NCBI GenBank assembly: GCA_030998015.1
Contig: JARWMV010000001.1
Location: 310,001-374,000, forward strand
Source: Ceratorhiza oryzae-sativae
Lineage: Eukaryota; Basidiomycota; Agaricomycetes; Cantharellales; Ceratobasidiaceae
Length of the DNA: 64,000 nt
Direction: 5' to 3'
A model generated the notes under the pieces. It made no database searches. It saw only the letters and a list, made by a program, of their open reading frames with translations, and was not told where the DNA came from. Position numbers and translations under genes: made by a program. Each line of letters starts with the position of its first letter. Position 1 is the first letter of the stretch. This document shows, one piece after another, positions 1 to 13,561 of this stretch.

Positions 1-793
1 TAGGATATAGTAAATACTATGGAATTAATATGGGCGCATATAACGCGTGTAGTACAATTTGCTGCTGACCGACGAGATAACATGACGGCTCGATCAGCCG
101 GTAAGGATGGGGGACGCAAACGCGCCGGCGTGACCGACCACCTCGAACGAAGAGCAAGACTCGCGAGACGAGGTGGGATCCAACAGCAAGACGCGAAGGG
201 CATGAAGCACAAATTTCACTTACAAGTGGGGAATGGTGGGCGGGGCAGAAAAGAACGCGCAAAACAAACGCGTTGTGCGACCGCCGACATGGTGAGGAGG
301 AGGTATGGATCCCGTGACCTGTGGCACGAGATCGAACCTGGCGTTGCTCGTGCAAGCGCCGGGCGATTCCCTCGGTCAGTATTGATCATGTCGCTCCGCT
401 GGCTCCGCTACATGCTCACACACTCGGAGAGATTCAATATCAGTTGCCAGTTATTGCTAATCTTTTCATCCGTGGTGCGCGGATTGACGCCAAAACCATC
501 GGATGGTGTCTTTCCCATCACTTTCGCAACCAGCATGTATCCAAGCGCGGAGGAATCGCGCGACAGTTGAATTTCCGCCGCCTAATTCCTAACCTGACGA
601 AGCGAAAGGTGTGAAAAAATGTAGATGAACCATTAGCCAAATCTAACACACCTCTAGATCACGTGAACGGGGTCCCTTCATCCGCACGTGAAATGTCGGT
701 GAGCGATCAGCCGGGCGCTTTCCGACCACGACACTACCCAATCAGCCTCAGTAAAACCTTCCTACCTACCCTTTTGATTTTTAGCAATACACC
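1..793. other. upstream intergenic region, no gene recognised
   Basis: Several short open frames overlap here on both strands, but none has a recognisable motif, a consistent intron pattern or a clear start context. The last ~100 bases probably hold the promoter and leader of the thiolase that follows. I see no RNA gene or repeat. Confidence 0.5.
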
Positions 794-2494
<1,701 letters not shown>

Positions 2495-2731
2495 ATATCC
2501 AGGCAGATATAAAGGGCTCTTGGCACCAAGTGTGATGTTTCAATTCCCGTCTATAAATGCATTTTTGAAATTTGGCCACAAATATTGGGGACTTGGCTGA
2601 CGATCTGGGTTGTGGCGCACATGCAACAGAAACCTCGAAACCTCTAAGTCAACATATGGATATTATACAACAAAAACGTCGATAGATAACATATTACAAC
2701 ATCCTTAAGCAGAAAATAAAGTGCCCAATGA

Positions 2732-3424
2732 TTAGTGGGCTACAACCGATTTGCCAGAATCAACCACAGCAAAGGGAGCGCGAGAGCCTGCATGCGCGGG
2801 GGAGTCTAACCAGTTATCGCAGTGGAACATCGCCCGATCGGGGAACTCTTCGCGAATCCTGCATTGAAACTCGTCCGTCTCGAGTGTATAGATCCGCCAG
2901 AGCCCTTTGCCATCCTCGTTGATGCCTACATCGAGTAGTTGGAATGCGGGTGCACGACCAAGTGCACGGAAGACCTGTCCAATTGGATATTTGTCAACCA
3001 AGACAAGTTGAGCCGCAGCGGGGCTAGTCATTCGAACGGTCGAAGTACACATGCACACAATGCGTCCTTGACAAATAAGGTCAACCGAGCGCACTTGTTC
3101 CAGTGGGCTAAGGAGTGAGGCGCTGGAAACGGGGGCGCTAGGATCAGGCGAGGTATAGCCACGGGCGACAGAAATAGGATGGGAGAAGTATGCACTGCAG
3201 TTGGTTAAATATGAATTACGGCGCAAAAGTGAAGACGAGGGCGCAGACCTCAATGTACGCTGAAGATCGCCTTTGGCTGAAAGAGCCACTCGCTCGATCC
3301 CCGAAAGATTAGATGGCCAATTGAACTATCAATAGAAGGGGCTATCAGCCTACCTAGCAGTACAAGGAGAACCTTTACGTACCAGGAAACTGGTCTCATT
3401 GGCATTGAATGAATCGTTAGACAT
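2732..3424 (-). CDS. conserved-looking 211-aa protein of unknown function
   Basis: There are two exons. The start ATG at 3424 gives a 14-codon first exon (3424-3383), a 57-nt GT-AG intron, then exon 2 from 3325 to the stop at 2732. The intron joins in frame and reads through FNWPSNLSGIERVALSAKGD, which I take as support for the model. The middle runs VDLICQGRIVCMCTSTVRM and then a segment with KYPIGQVFRALGR, PAFQLLDVG and IREEFPDRAMF. The layout loosely recalls chorismate-lyase/UTRA-like folds, but I cannot assign it. There is no signal peptide or membrane segment. It is convergent with the thiolase, with about 240 bases between the stops. Confidence 0.65.
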
Positions 3425-4700
3425 GGTGGGGTGGGTGAGTACGGGAGAATGCAACGACCAGGTACAGAGGGGCTCGTAAGTTGGCCGAAATTACCCCTCC
3501 ATACGGTCCTTTATATACCCGCATTGACACCTGCGCGCCGACTGATATTATTCGCCGACCGGACAATCTAATAGCAGTTTCCCCCAAACTCTGCGTCCCT
3601 TCAAGATCCGGCCGTGGGGAGATACGTAGGGAATTTCATATCACCAAGCCAGTCTACCGAAGCTCGCTGATTCCCTGATTTAGGTCAGCCTAAGACCATC
3701 GACGTAATGCGCTCGTTTTGCCAAGATGGAAATCTCATACAAGCATATCTTCCAGCTGTACATCTTAGCGCCGAGGGAAACTAGGATTCAGGCGTAGCAT
3801 AGATAAGAGCCCCAACGACCACCCGCAGTTCAATCAGTGGCGAGAGCCACGGTGCAGCCAAGCCTTGTTTTTTAGGTGTCCCCAACGTTCGACTAGTGAA
3901 AAAATATTATGAAGGAAATAAAGCATTGCTCAACCGGCCATGTGCGCTCAATCAAAGCGCCGCTGCCCACGTATATCCTTCCCCGCCGGCAGAGCATCGG
4001 CTCAAATAAGGGGTGTCGATCGCCTGCCCGGTCGGTGCCTAGGTAAGTGAATTGAATCGGTAACCGTAAGTGATCTGTAAGCTCAACGAAACAACACGGG
4101 AAGATGGTTCAATCCTTTGTGCCAGAGTACCAGGAACAGAGATACACTGAGCACGTTAGTCTGGGGAGATAGAAGGTGATCTGATTGCAGAACTTAGGCT
4201 AGGAATCGCTTGCAGTGGGCAGAACTAACCCCGACGCAACTGGACACTCTGGATTCAATGCAGCATATATTGATCCACGCCAGGAGCAGGTGAGTGGGCT
4301 GTCTCGGCTACCGTCGCTTACAACGTTACACGCTGGTGGAAGTGAATGGAAGACGTCTGATGGCGCACAGAAACCCCGAACCCGCGTGTGATCGCCCGAA
4401 CGCTGCCCGGCGGTGGCATAAGTTCTTGAGGAAGCGGTAAACTTTGGATTTTTGAAGTTTCATACAGATAGGTATCTGGCATGTGGGATCATTTGGTAAG
4501 ATTTCAATGGGGTTCAGTTCACCTAATTGGGTGTATCATATATAACGGGTGAGAAAAAATGACCGAGAAAGCATAGTCATACCAACTGGCGGTGTTCCAT
4601 ATCATCGAAGCGCATTGAGGGCTCGCCTCAATGTGGGATCACCTCCCTATCAACCACAGCTAATACCGTTGAGAGTAAACTTCCAAACAGGGTCTCATAT
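3425..4700. other. intergenic region, no gene recognised
   Basis: About 1.3 kb between the start of the 211-aa gene and the 3' end of the chaperone gene. Only short open frames without motifs are present. It probably holds the promoter of the minus-strand upstream gene and a terminator of the chaperone gene. No repeat or RNA gene is visible. Confidence 0.5.
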
Positions 4701-6923
4701 CTACGCTGGCGGAATTTGCCCCCTTGCCCGTCCTATCCATACCAAAGCTTCTGCAGCCGGCTGCTTGGATGTGCCATCACCTTGTTGGACCGTTTTGAGT
4801 AGCGCTGCAAGTAGCCCGCTATCTTGCACCGCATTTACTAGGTCGCCTCGGTACTGGGGTTCAGAATTGCACAACATGTTGCGGGCAATCGTAACGCCGC
4901 GGAGCGTGAGGGAAGCATCATGCCCTGTGGTTGTATCTCTTCGTCTTCGGCGGATTCTTCCTCTGCGTCATCTACGTTGTCGCAACGTAACCCTGTCAAT
5001 GGGATGTATTACATCGCTCTTGGCAGCCAGCTCACCAGTGGGTTGAACTAACTCCCTGACAACCTTAACCAACCGAGACGGGCCCCGTTCGAGGGAGAGC
5101 AAAGAGCCAACAGCCGATTTAGATGACGTGACCATGGCTAATGCCCCGCTTGCTGCGCGTCGGGTCGGCAAGTCTTCTACATCAGAGAGCGCCATTAGGA
5201 CATGAAGCCGTGATTGCACGGACTTGGGGGCGTGCTGGGATTTCTCCGTATCTGTGGCGTCCTCTCCAGTGTACCTGTTCCATATCTCTTCAGCACCAAC
5301 AAGGTTGCACATAAGCTCGACAGCGGCCCGCCGGACCATCTTGTGCTCGGCTAACATCAGCTCCTCCACCAATCGGGGGCTTGTGCCTTTGATCACCCCA
5401 TCCGCTTCAACGCTGGCGATATTGGTGAGGGCCATGAGTGCCTCGAATTGCTGGAGTGTGCTGGCATCTTTGTGCGCCAAAAGACTGGAGAGTGGGCCGA
5501 CTACACTCCGAGGCGAAGAGCCAAACAGAAGATGCGGGGGATGAGTGATAGTGAGCTTTGCGAGAGCTTGTAGGGGGAGTAGATCCGCAGGAGTGAGTTC
5601 AACATTGGAGCCAGAGGACGACGATGGCGGTCTGTCGTACGTCGCGCGCTGGGCGATATGCAAGAGTGCCTTGACACCGCCACCCTGAATGACGCAACCA
5701 CGGTTCGCCTGTTCCGTCACAAGACCAAGATAAGCGCTCCCAGCAGCTCGTCGCACGCCGATGCTGGTGCTCTGAGAGAGTGCACTCAGTGCGGGAAGTA
5801 CGCCTGCATCCAGGAGCAATTTAGCCCGGGCGGCCACAGCGGAATCGGCCTCGGCCGGATCATCCACAGCGACAGGTAGAGCATTACGTTTAGCTCCTGG
5901 CGTTGCGGTTCGTCGAAGCTGCTCGATGGCACGATCTGTCTGGGAACGTGGTGGACGGTAGGACAATAGATTACTGGCGATTGACGCAATTCCAAAGAGA
6001 AGGACAGTGTTATCGCGGGTATCTTGCACCTTGTCATTATAATTACTCTTCATTTGAGCTGACGCTTTGTCGGAAGCTGACACGACGGGAACAAGCGCAA
6101 ACATCCTTTTCAAAAGGGCCGTGTCTTTAGCGATGGCATCTTTATGCTCAGAAGAGGACGAAAGATGAGTTAAACCCTCAATGGAATCGACTAGCGAAGA
6201 GTCATGACCAGCCGCACTGGCATTGCTCGGTGCTGACACCACAAGATTTGACATCATCTTCAGCAAAGCTTGCTCTTCTTTTTTGAATTCTTGACTGTTA
6301 TCTTCCGACACGACTTGAGCTTCGAGAGACGCAGCTGGAGCACCTCGTACGAGCTTAGTCAGTGCAACAGCCGCTGCAGCCCTAAGTTGAGGATCCCGAG
6401 TCTGTCGGGACTGCATCAATAGCCAAGACTTTCCACGTTCATTTATGAGAGATCGGCAGGTAGAGTCACTAGCAGCTTGAGCTAAAAGACCGGCGAGTGG
6501 TCTAAACACAGGCGAAGACGTATCCGAAAATATCTCTGGGATATCCTCTAAAGCAGACATGACGTCAGGTCGTCCAAACAAAGCGGCCGCAGCAGCCGGG
6601 TCAACGTGGAATAATGCGCAAAGTAGCTCAAGACCAGATATCACAGGATCAGCACTAGTCATATTCAAGCGCGTCTCGAGTTCTGGTGCAAAGGTCTTTA
6701 CGACAGCGGCTGAAGCATTCTCGGGCGATTGGTTCTGTTGGTTGAGTGAGGAGAACTTGGCAAGCACGACGTAAGCTAATGATCTCGAATTCAGCTCCGA
6801 CGTAGGAAGGAAACTATCAAATAGCGTGGTGACATCCTTCGACCCGAGTGTATCTGAAGCCGAACGATCCTTGGCCTCAAGGCGGCGAGCGATCGTCTGA
6901 AGTGAAGATTCGCCACCAGACAT
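4701..6923 (-). CDS. UCS-domain (She4/Cro1/UNC-45-like) myosin chaperone
   Basis: The protein is about 723 aa. The start is the ATG at 6923 (MSGGESSLQTIARRLEAKD). The body is an armadillo-like helical repeat protein rich in Ala and Leu, with typical UCS segments such as LRAAAAVALTKLVRGAP, RRAAGSAYLGLVTEQANRG, LQALAKLTITHPPHLLFGS and MVRRAAVELMCNLV. UCS proteins fold the myosin motor and act in the cytoplasm in actin-dependent processes. The main frame meets a TGA near 4968. Removing a 51-nt GT-AG segment there restores the same frame, which then continues with HDASLTLRGVTIARNMLCN to a TAG at 4703-4701. That tail ends with a helical repeat (AEALVWIGRARG), as expected. The 51-nt segment could be an intron or an acidic insert; see findings. 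There are no TPR repeats at the N-terminus, in line with the fungal branch of the family. Confidence 0.85.
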
Positions 6924-7100
6924 GTCTTTTCTTGGATACAGGCCGATCGTGTTTAGCCATCAGTTCCAGCTGAGCAGGAGAGCAAACTTACGGGTTCTGA
7001 ATCGAAAGAGATGCCCGAGAGTCACGTGTAACTCTGGTGCCGGGCGCTTGCAGGAGTGGACATCCCAGTTTCCAGAGTGACATGCTTGCAATATGCCGAA

Positions 7101-7625
7101 CTAGCCTTCATTTCGATACGGTTTTACCTTGAAATGACCTTTCGACTTGAATAAACCCAATCCGCTATGCTGTATATCACCTTGAGCCTTCCTGCCACCA
7201 ACAGAGCCAATAATGCCCCCAAAAGCGATGGGCGACTCCCTAAATGATGACACAGATCTCTTTTGGGTCCGCGCGTATCGTGAGACTGGAGCGCCATCGA
7301 AACGACCGTTTAGGGCGGCAAATGACAAGGCTCGTGTTCGTGACGTAAAAACGTGATCTTGCAACAGTTTGGAGCACGGCGACAAACCTCGTGTCTCGAT
7401 TAAACCTCTCTCCTTGACCATCAGAGATACTTGACTAATCATATGGTTGTAATCATCCTTGTATATGCGCTTAATCGAGCGACCCGAATCTAGATTCATC
7501 TCGGTTACCTCTGTCGCAACACACCGGCCTGTTTCTTTCTTACGAGCAGCATCAACTCCTCCGGCAGTGCAATTGCGCACGACAACCGAAGTTTCTTCAA
7601 AAAAAGAGAAGATGGTATCCCCCAA
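7101..7625 (-). CDS. possible 174-aa hypothetical protein
   Basis: A single open frame from ATG 7625 (MGDTIFSFFEETSVVVRNC) to 7101. I recognise no domain. It is basic in its C-terminal half and has no signal peptide. A TATA-like TTATATA lies about 20 bases upstream of the ATG on the minus strand, which mildly favours a real transcript. It lies upstream of the chaperone gene on the same strand, about 180 bases from its start. It could be chance; low confidence. Confidence 0.3.
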   Translation of the reverse strand: MGDTIFSFFEETSVVVRNCTAGGVDAARKKETGRCVATEVTEMNLDSGRSIKRIYKDDYNHMISQVSLMVKERGLIETRGLSPCSKLLQDHVFTSRTRALSFAALNGRFDGAPVSRYARTQKRSVSSFRESPIAFGGIIGSVGGRKAQGDIQHSGLGLFKSKGHFKVKPYRNEG

Positions 7626-8469
7626 AGTAGTATATAATTCCCATCCTGTCCCAACTCAACCAAGTCGAGTGTATCCGCTATCATCGATTAATCAGAACTA
7701 GAGTTGAGCTGGGACGACTAATTTGTCCGAACGGAGACTGAGATAAGAAGACGGAATCTGGTCTAGACGTCGGAACCGAGTTCCACACGTTTGGATGGGA
7801 CCGATCATGGTCATGCTTCGTGCTTCAGTTTCGAGGAATCTTGTACACATTCTCATGCGATCGCGACATTGGTAAGCACTTTGAATCTTAAGATAATCGT
7901 GGTTTATGCCCTTGGAATCTCTTGTTTTGTGAACGTTGGTCAAGTGATGTTCCAAGGGGCTCAGACGTTAGCTCTGCGCTTGGATATACAACATACATAC
8001 TCCCAGGACACTCCAGTTTGCTGTATTGATTTGAGCCGGGAGATTTGGTACTCATTGAAGCCAGACGCACAAGAGACAGAGCGAAGCCAAGCTTTGGTTC
8101 ATTCATATCGAGCATTGATTGATTATAGCCAGTTTCCCAATAAATCCTAGCCTGCACAAACATCATATGCGCGTTGGTTAGCGCAACTCACTTGTCAACC
8201 TCGAGACATCTGCTCGCGCCATATGGAATTCAACTGTCGCCTATCTTACACCACCTTGATTGGCGGACGTGTCCATTCTCGTCGCTGAACCGCGCGGTCG
8301 CCAAGCCTCGAGGGATGCCAGAACCACCGCGAACCGCCAAAGGCACGAGGTCGCATCTGCGTTGAACCGATTACCGCTTCCGGGTCATTGGGCGCTTGCC
8401 CGAACTGCGCCTGTCGTCATTGACAGCGCTCAATCCCTTCTCATCCTTTGACTCTCTTCGACCCGCACC
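7626..8469. other. intergenic region, promoter side of the epoxide hydrolase
   Basis: Overlapping motif-less open frames on both strands. The last ~60 bases before 8470 are pyrimidine-rich (CTCTTCGACCCGCACC before the ATG), as is common just upstream of basidiomycete start codons. Nothing else recognised. Confidence 0.45.
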
Positions 8470-10178
8470 ATGGTCAAGCTCGTCTCACTCGCCAGTATCG
8501 GTCTTACCACCGCCTCGTTTGTGCTCGCCCAACAAACGCCAGGCGAGAAAATTATCATCAACGCACCGGGCCAACCGATTCTCGACGACGGGATCTCGGA
8601 ATCAGGCGAAAAGGAGCCGTTTAATCCGAGACGGTATCGGAAACGCAAGGTACAATGTTTTGCATGGGATAGGAGCACGGATCCCTGGACGGAGAATTTG
8701 CTGGATATCAGTGAGTGGAAAGTGGGATACATGTGTCGGTGTGCGCAAATGCTCATTTCAGTATCGCAGCGTGGGTGGACTTGAACCCCGAGGCGGAGAG
8801 GACGCTCCTGTTCGTTCACGGCTGGCCAGGTCTCTGGTCGACGTGGGCGAACCAAATCGAAGCATTCCGCGTACGCCTCTCCCATTCTCTCTTCCGGTCT
8901 GTCTCGGCTAATCTGTCCCGGACGGGGGGCTGTAGCACGACTATCACCTCCTCGTGCCCGACCTGCGCGGCTTTGGCTGGTCGTCCACCCGGGCGACCCC
9001 GAAAACTCGGGGACGATCCCGGACCACGTCGACGATCTCGTGTGTCTGCTCGAAGCGGCGGGAGTCAAGAACGCGGTATGCATCGGTCACGATTGGGGTG
9101 CGCAGATCTGTTGGCAGGCCGCGCGGTCGAGGCCGGATTTGTTCGAGGCGGTCGCGGGAGCATCTGTGCCGGTGGGTGTTTGACTCGCTGTTCTTGACCG
9201 GCTCGGTCGGAGGAGAGATGCTGATGGGTGGGTCGGCAGTATTTGCCCGCGCATGGGGACTTTATGCCTACGAAACACATGGTTCCTCATTTCCCCAAGT
9301 TGGCGTACCAGCTGTACTTTGCACAGAAAACCAAGGAGGCTTACACCGAGCTCGAAAAGGACATCCGCAAGACGCTCCGTGCGGTCTATCGCACAGCGTC
9401 GACGAAACCGCCTGCAAACTTCCTGGCGAGCACCGACAACTTTTTGGACGCGTACGAAGAAGGGGGCCTCGAGGAACGTATTCCGTTTTTCAACAAGTTT
9501 GAGGAAGACTATCTGGTTAAAGTCTATGGCGTACAAGGATTCAAGAACAGTGGGTCTTTCATCTAAACGGGTTAGAGTTATTTAATTCCATTTACGATCG
9601 TAGCCTTGTCGTTCTATACCGATGGCGGACGGCGCCGTTCATGGGAGTTTGCGCATAACCAGGGGAACCACACGATCCCGCAACCTGCACTGTTTATTAA
9701 CCCTGCCAAGGTACGTGGATGCGGTGCACAATGCCGCCTCCCCAAAATTACAACCTCTTTGCCCCATCCAGGACACAGTCGCCGATTGGGCCAAAGTATC
9801 GATCATCGCGGGATCGGCCAAGTTTATCCCGCAGCTCGAGACTGTGGTACGTGTGTTTATTTAGCGCTTGGACGTCAGCCATATCCTTTGTTCTGATCGC
9901 GATCGCATGGGAACCAGACGCTTCCGACGTCCCACTGGCCCCAGCTGGAGATGCCTACCGAGTTCAACGAGGCGCTCCGGAAGTGGTTGGCAAAGCTCCC
10001 CCCAGTGGGCTCGGTCAACTATACGATGGCCGCGTCGGAAGAATCCGTCGGGTCCGAGGAAGAGCGCGAGCACCGCCATCCGAGCTCGGGCGGGGGCAAG
10101 GCCACCGAGGGGAAAATCGTCGACGTGGAGGAGAAGAGACGCGAAAAGGCGCACGAGCAGGAGCATGAAGAGTTGTAA
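8470..10178 (+). CDS. secreted epoxide hydrolase (alpha/beta hydrolase), one frame break
   Basis: Epoxide hydrolases add water to epoxides through an alkyl-enzyme ester. ATG 8470 starts a hydrophobic signal peptide ending near FVLAQQ, so export is likely. Seven exons can be joined at GT-AG sites. In order they give the oxyanion motif HGWPG, then HDYHLLVPDLRGFGWSS, the nucleophile motif GHDWGAQ (Asp), a cap domain around AYQLYFAQKTKEAYTELEKD, FALYTDGG-like YTDGGRRRSW, and the catalytic His in LPTSHWPQLEMP. The C-terminus after YTMAASEE is a highly charged tail of about 45 residues that is not part of the fold. Near 8988 the frame must shift by one base (TCGTCCACC where TCGTCCCACC is expected) to go from WSS into HPGDPENSG. 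This is a likely lost C in a run. Otherwise the gene is complete. Confidence 0.85.
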
Positions 10179-12514
10179 CTTGTCGCTATGTATGACCGTG
10201 TACGCGAGGCGTCGATCTTGCCGTGCATTGGCGAACGCCCATCATATGAAATACGCAGCATCGAACTGATAGGGGGGCGGTGCATAGGCGCTGTCGCGTG
10301 AACGGCGCTTGGACGGGAATAAGGAACAAGGATGAGCCCAGGTGGCAACATCGAGGCCAGTTCTCATCATAGGCGCCCGCAGGGGCTTGTCTTATAAGCT
10401 CGCGTCGCGCCCAGATTTCTTCGTCCACTCACTCTTCGCTCTCCTTACCCTCTTCGACCTCTCGCTCTTCACTCTCTTTGCCCCTCCCCCTCTTTCCATT
10501 GGTGTCTTTCCATTGGTGCCGCCATCCTAGGCCTGGCACCCGCCCCCTCATCTACCATCGACTGACACCGCGCACCATGGTAGCCCCGCCCCTCGTATCC
10601 TCTTTCTGACCTACTCGTAAGTACGCTCGCATTCATCCCATGTCTATCGAAACTGATCATCACCATGCCTGATTTAGACACGATCGCCACCGCCACCGGT
10701 GCCACGAGTCCTAAGCCTCGACACGCGACGCGTAAGAGACACACCCCCTCAGCCCACAGTAAGATCATTGTGTGTGAGACCACCTGAGCCTGCTGAGACT
10801 CGACGCATGTGATCATGGGTGCTACCGGGTGTGAGAGTGTGTGTGTGGTGAGTGCTAGGCTTCTGTTGCCGTCGCGCTCTTTGTCTTATATTTTCCCTTT
10901 TTTGAATAGAGATCGACATGTGAGACGTCTGAATTGGAGTGATCGATTGTTAGATCAGTTTGGAGCGACATGGAGGAATACAACTGGTATGTTGACTCTT
11001 GCTCATCCGAGGATACGTATTGATGGTGTTGATTGGCAGGGTGTAAGATATATATATATATATTCGTCGGCGATACGACGGTGTGGATTGTTCCTGCAGA
11101 AAACGGTCCTATGAGCATATGAAACGTGCGTCCTATCCTCGTCCTTGTCAGGTATTCGTTCTAACCCCAGCCCCAGATAAGAAATACAAACTGTGGAAGC
11201 AAAGCCCACAGTAAAAATTAAGCATACATGGGGACGTATAAAAAGCTCACAGAGTTATAAGACCATACACAAGCGACCTGCGCGAGAGCCTAATCGTCCT
11301 CTTCCATCTAAAAAGTTGAACCCTTTTTAGTTGCGGATGCAGCACGTGTCTGGCCGTTAGCGTATTCCAGGTTTGCATTGGCATACGAGAGCGTGACGGG
11401 GTAGGGGGAGAGTAAATATGAGCATTGGGAAGCCGAAGATGGCTGGAGCCTTTAGGAGCGATAAGTCCACGGTGAAACGCAGATTGCGAGTGTCCTCGAT
11501 TCGTCGTCGGCCGTTAGCTCTCTTGCGTGTGGCTACGGGGTAAAGGCTGGTGTTGGGGAGAGCGAGCTGGAATTTCGGGATGGTCGAGTCGAGGGAGCGA
11601 TTTGGGGGTGTCTCGAAAATCTGGTATGAAGCCAGAACAAGGGGGCGCATGGAGGGCCGGAGATGGCCGGCGCCTTGATGCGCAGAATTTTTTCCATCTG
11701 TTCCTTCGTGGAACGTTGGTCGCTCTTCAGAGTGGCCGCTCTTTTTTCGTCTGTTTGTTCGTTTGATTGTCGCTTGTGCGCAGCCATCACTTGGCAATGC
11801 AATTTGATTGTCCGCGTGCTGGATTCTGTGATCTGCGTAAAGTGTAAAAAAAGTTTAGGTGATCCAGGCGCTATCGAAAGAGCCTAGACGCACCACACAG
11901 CGTGCAGGGATCGAAATAAACAGCCTAGCGGCGTCTTGGAGCACACGTTGCATTCGCGCAGCGAACCATATTTATCTATTGCAATCAGTCTACAGTCACA
12001 CCCCTCGAACGAAGGTCGTTTTTAGCCTCCGATATCTCCTGTTTGTTCCACTTGTCAATCACACGTTTTCACGTTTGACCATGCGCGAGACTCACCCCAA
12101 GTAACTCGTGGTAGGCATCTGTGCAGTCCCTAAACGAGTACAGCCCCCAGCCCAAGCTTCCTAACGAGTAGGCCCCGAATGTCACCAGACACCACCATGG
12201 AAGCTGTGGATGCCAACGAGGTCAGAAACCCACGCAGCCGGTGAGAGACCGATCGAGGTCGACGTACAGTTGGGAGTATATCCGCCGCTGTGTCGGAGCT
12301 CAAAAACGGCAGTCCAACAAACTCGAACAAGAATAAAAAGTACAAGACAGACACAAACGTCGCGGTCGCTGCGAACCTGGTAGCGCGTGTCATGAGTGAT
12401 GATGGTCGACGTGTCGGTTGTCACTTGCCATGGGATGTGCTGGAGACAGACCAAGCGCCGGGATGACGTAATGCTCTCAAACGCGCTGTTCCGCTCCACG
12501 ACCACACCCCAGAC
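10179..12514. other. long intergenic region; possible promoter-like CT tract
   Basis: No convincing gene. Between about 10430 and 10530 the plus strand is very CT-rich (CTCTTCG and CCCCTCCCCC runs), as in many basidiomycete promoters, and an ATG at 10577 follows. The possible product there stops after ten codons, and short open pieces downstream (10666-10790, 11064-11118) do not add up to a family I know. A short TA-repeat lies at 11048-11063. The 11357-11797 open frames on both strands show no motif. Confidence 0.4.
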
Positions 12515-13275
12515 ATGCGCCTGTCCTCGCTGATCAGTGTTCTGGCGCTAGCTGCCGTGCGTTCTGCCTGTTCTCAACTGCCCCTATCTCCCATCTCGAT
12601 GTCCGACACGCTGGTGAACCCAACCGGGCCGACGCTCGCGGACCTCCTCACGCTCCAGCAGTCCTCGTCGATCTTCTACGATTACCTGCGAGATCTCCCA
12701 GACGTCGTCAGGCGGTTGACCGATTCGAGCGGCGACGTACAGAGCACGGTGTTTGTCCCCAGGAACAAGGCCGTTATCCAGCTTGCGCGCAAACCGTGAG
12801 TGGTTAATCATTCGCCACACGAGGCGGAGTCTGGAACTGACATCTGTGTCTTTCGGGGGCTAGGCACCAGGGGCCTGTTGAGGACCAGATTGAGATCTTG
12901 ACCGGGCGTGAACACGATGAACGGGCGAGGAAGAATATTGCACGCTGGATTGGCGCTCACATTGTGCCAGTAGGTTTGATGTCCTCGTGTCTCTTGAGCT
13001 TAGTTGGTGTTGATGCTGTCGCATTGCAGAGCCATCCGATTGAGCTTGTGGGATCCCATTCAACTATGTTCGAGGGCAAGTCGATCGCGTTCAAGTGCGA
13101 GGGTGAGGGTGAGAGGACGTGGGAGAATTGTACGATCGAGAATGGAGTGAAGATTGTTCAGAGAGTTGATGTGAGTTGGTTTGGACATTTGGAATGGTTG
13201 GTCTCGTGGCTCACCTATAGCTTGTAGGCATCTAATGGGGTTCTATACGTCATTGAAGGAACTATTGTTCCATGA
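12515..13275 (+). CDS. secreted FAS1 (fasciclin)-domain protein, 191 aa
   Basis: There are four exons (12515-12795, 12864-12969, 13030-13170, 13228-13275), all joined by GT-AG introns of 57 to 68 nt, giving exactly 192 codons. The N-terminus is a signal peptide (leucine/alanine-rich to about residue 20, SACSQ). The body shows fasciclin-like signatures: LADLLTLQQSSSIFYDYL, STVFVPRNKAV (the H1-type box), and an H2-like end SNGVLYVIEGTIVP. One short FAS1 domain fills the protein. FAS1 proteins act in cell adhesion or at the cell wall; there is no GPI-type tail here. The start was chosen because it gives the signal peptide directly. Confidence 0.8.
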
Positions 13276-13561
13276 TTTCGAATGGCTCGTTCCCCGACGT
13301 GTTGTGTGGATACATTCATCTAGTATTCGTCTCGGTAGTCTATTCTTGTTGATTCTCTTTCCTCAATTTAATAGCGTTGCAAATAATCCGAATGAAAGAT
13401 CTTGACGTCACCCCAGGAAGCCGACATCCCGGATCAAGCTCTCGTCTCACCCCCGCCCGAGGAGTGTGTGATTTATGCTTTCCCAAACAATATCCTACCA
13501 TCTTGGGGCAACAATGTATTCAAATTTAAATTCCTTTACGGTACATATCATTGCTTCATTG

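Noticed and set aside
4549..5046. 165-codon plus-strand open frame
   Set aside because: It is antisense to the C-terminal part of the UCS chaperone, whose helical repeats continue to 4701 on minus.
8430..9083. 217-codon minus-strand open frame
   Set aside because: It is antisense to the epoxide hydrolase exons, which carry catalytic motifs on plus.
10560..11118. Possible small multi-exon gene (pieces beginning MPDLDTIATATGA and ending GDTTVWIVPAENGPMSI; a VIMGATG phrase that recalls a P-loop)
   Set aside because: The pieces cannot be joined by plausible introns, the P-loop lysine part is missing, and no family match could be made by eye.
11357..11797. 146-codon open frame on minus
   Set aside because: No motif, low-complexity composition, and overlapping open frames on the other strand; more likely chance in GC-rich DNA.
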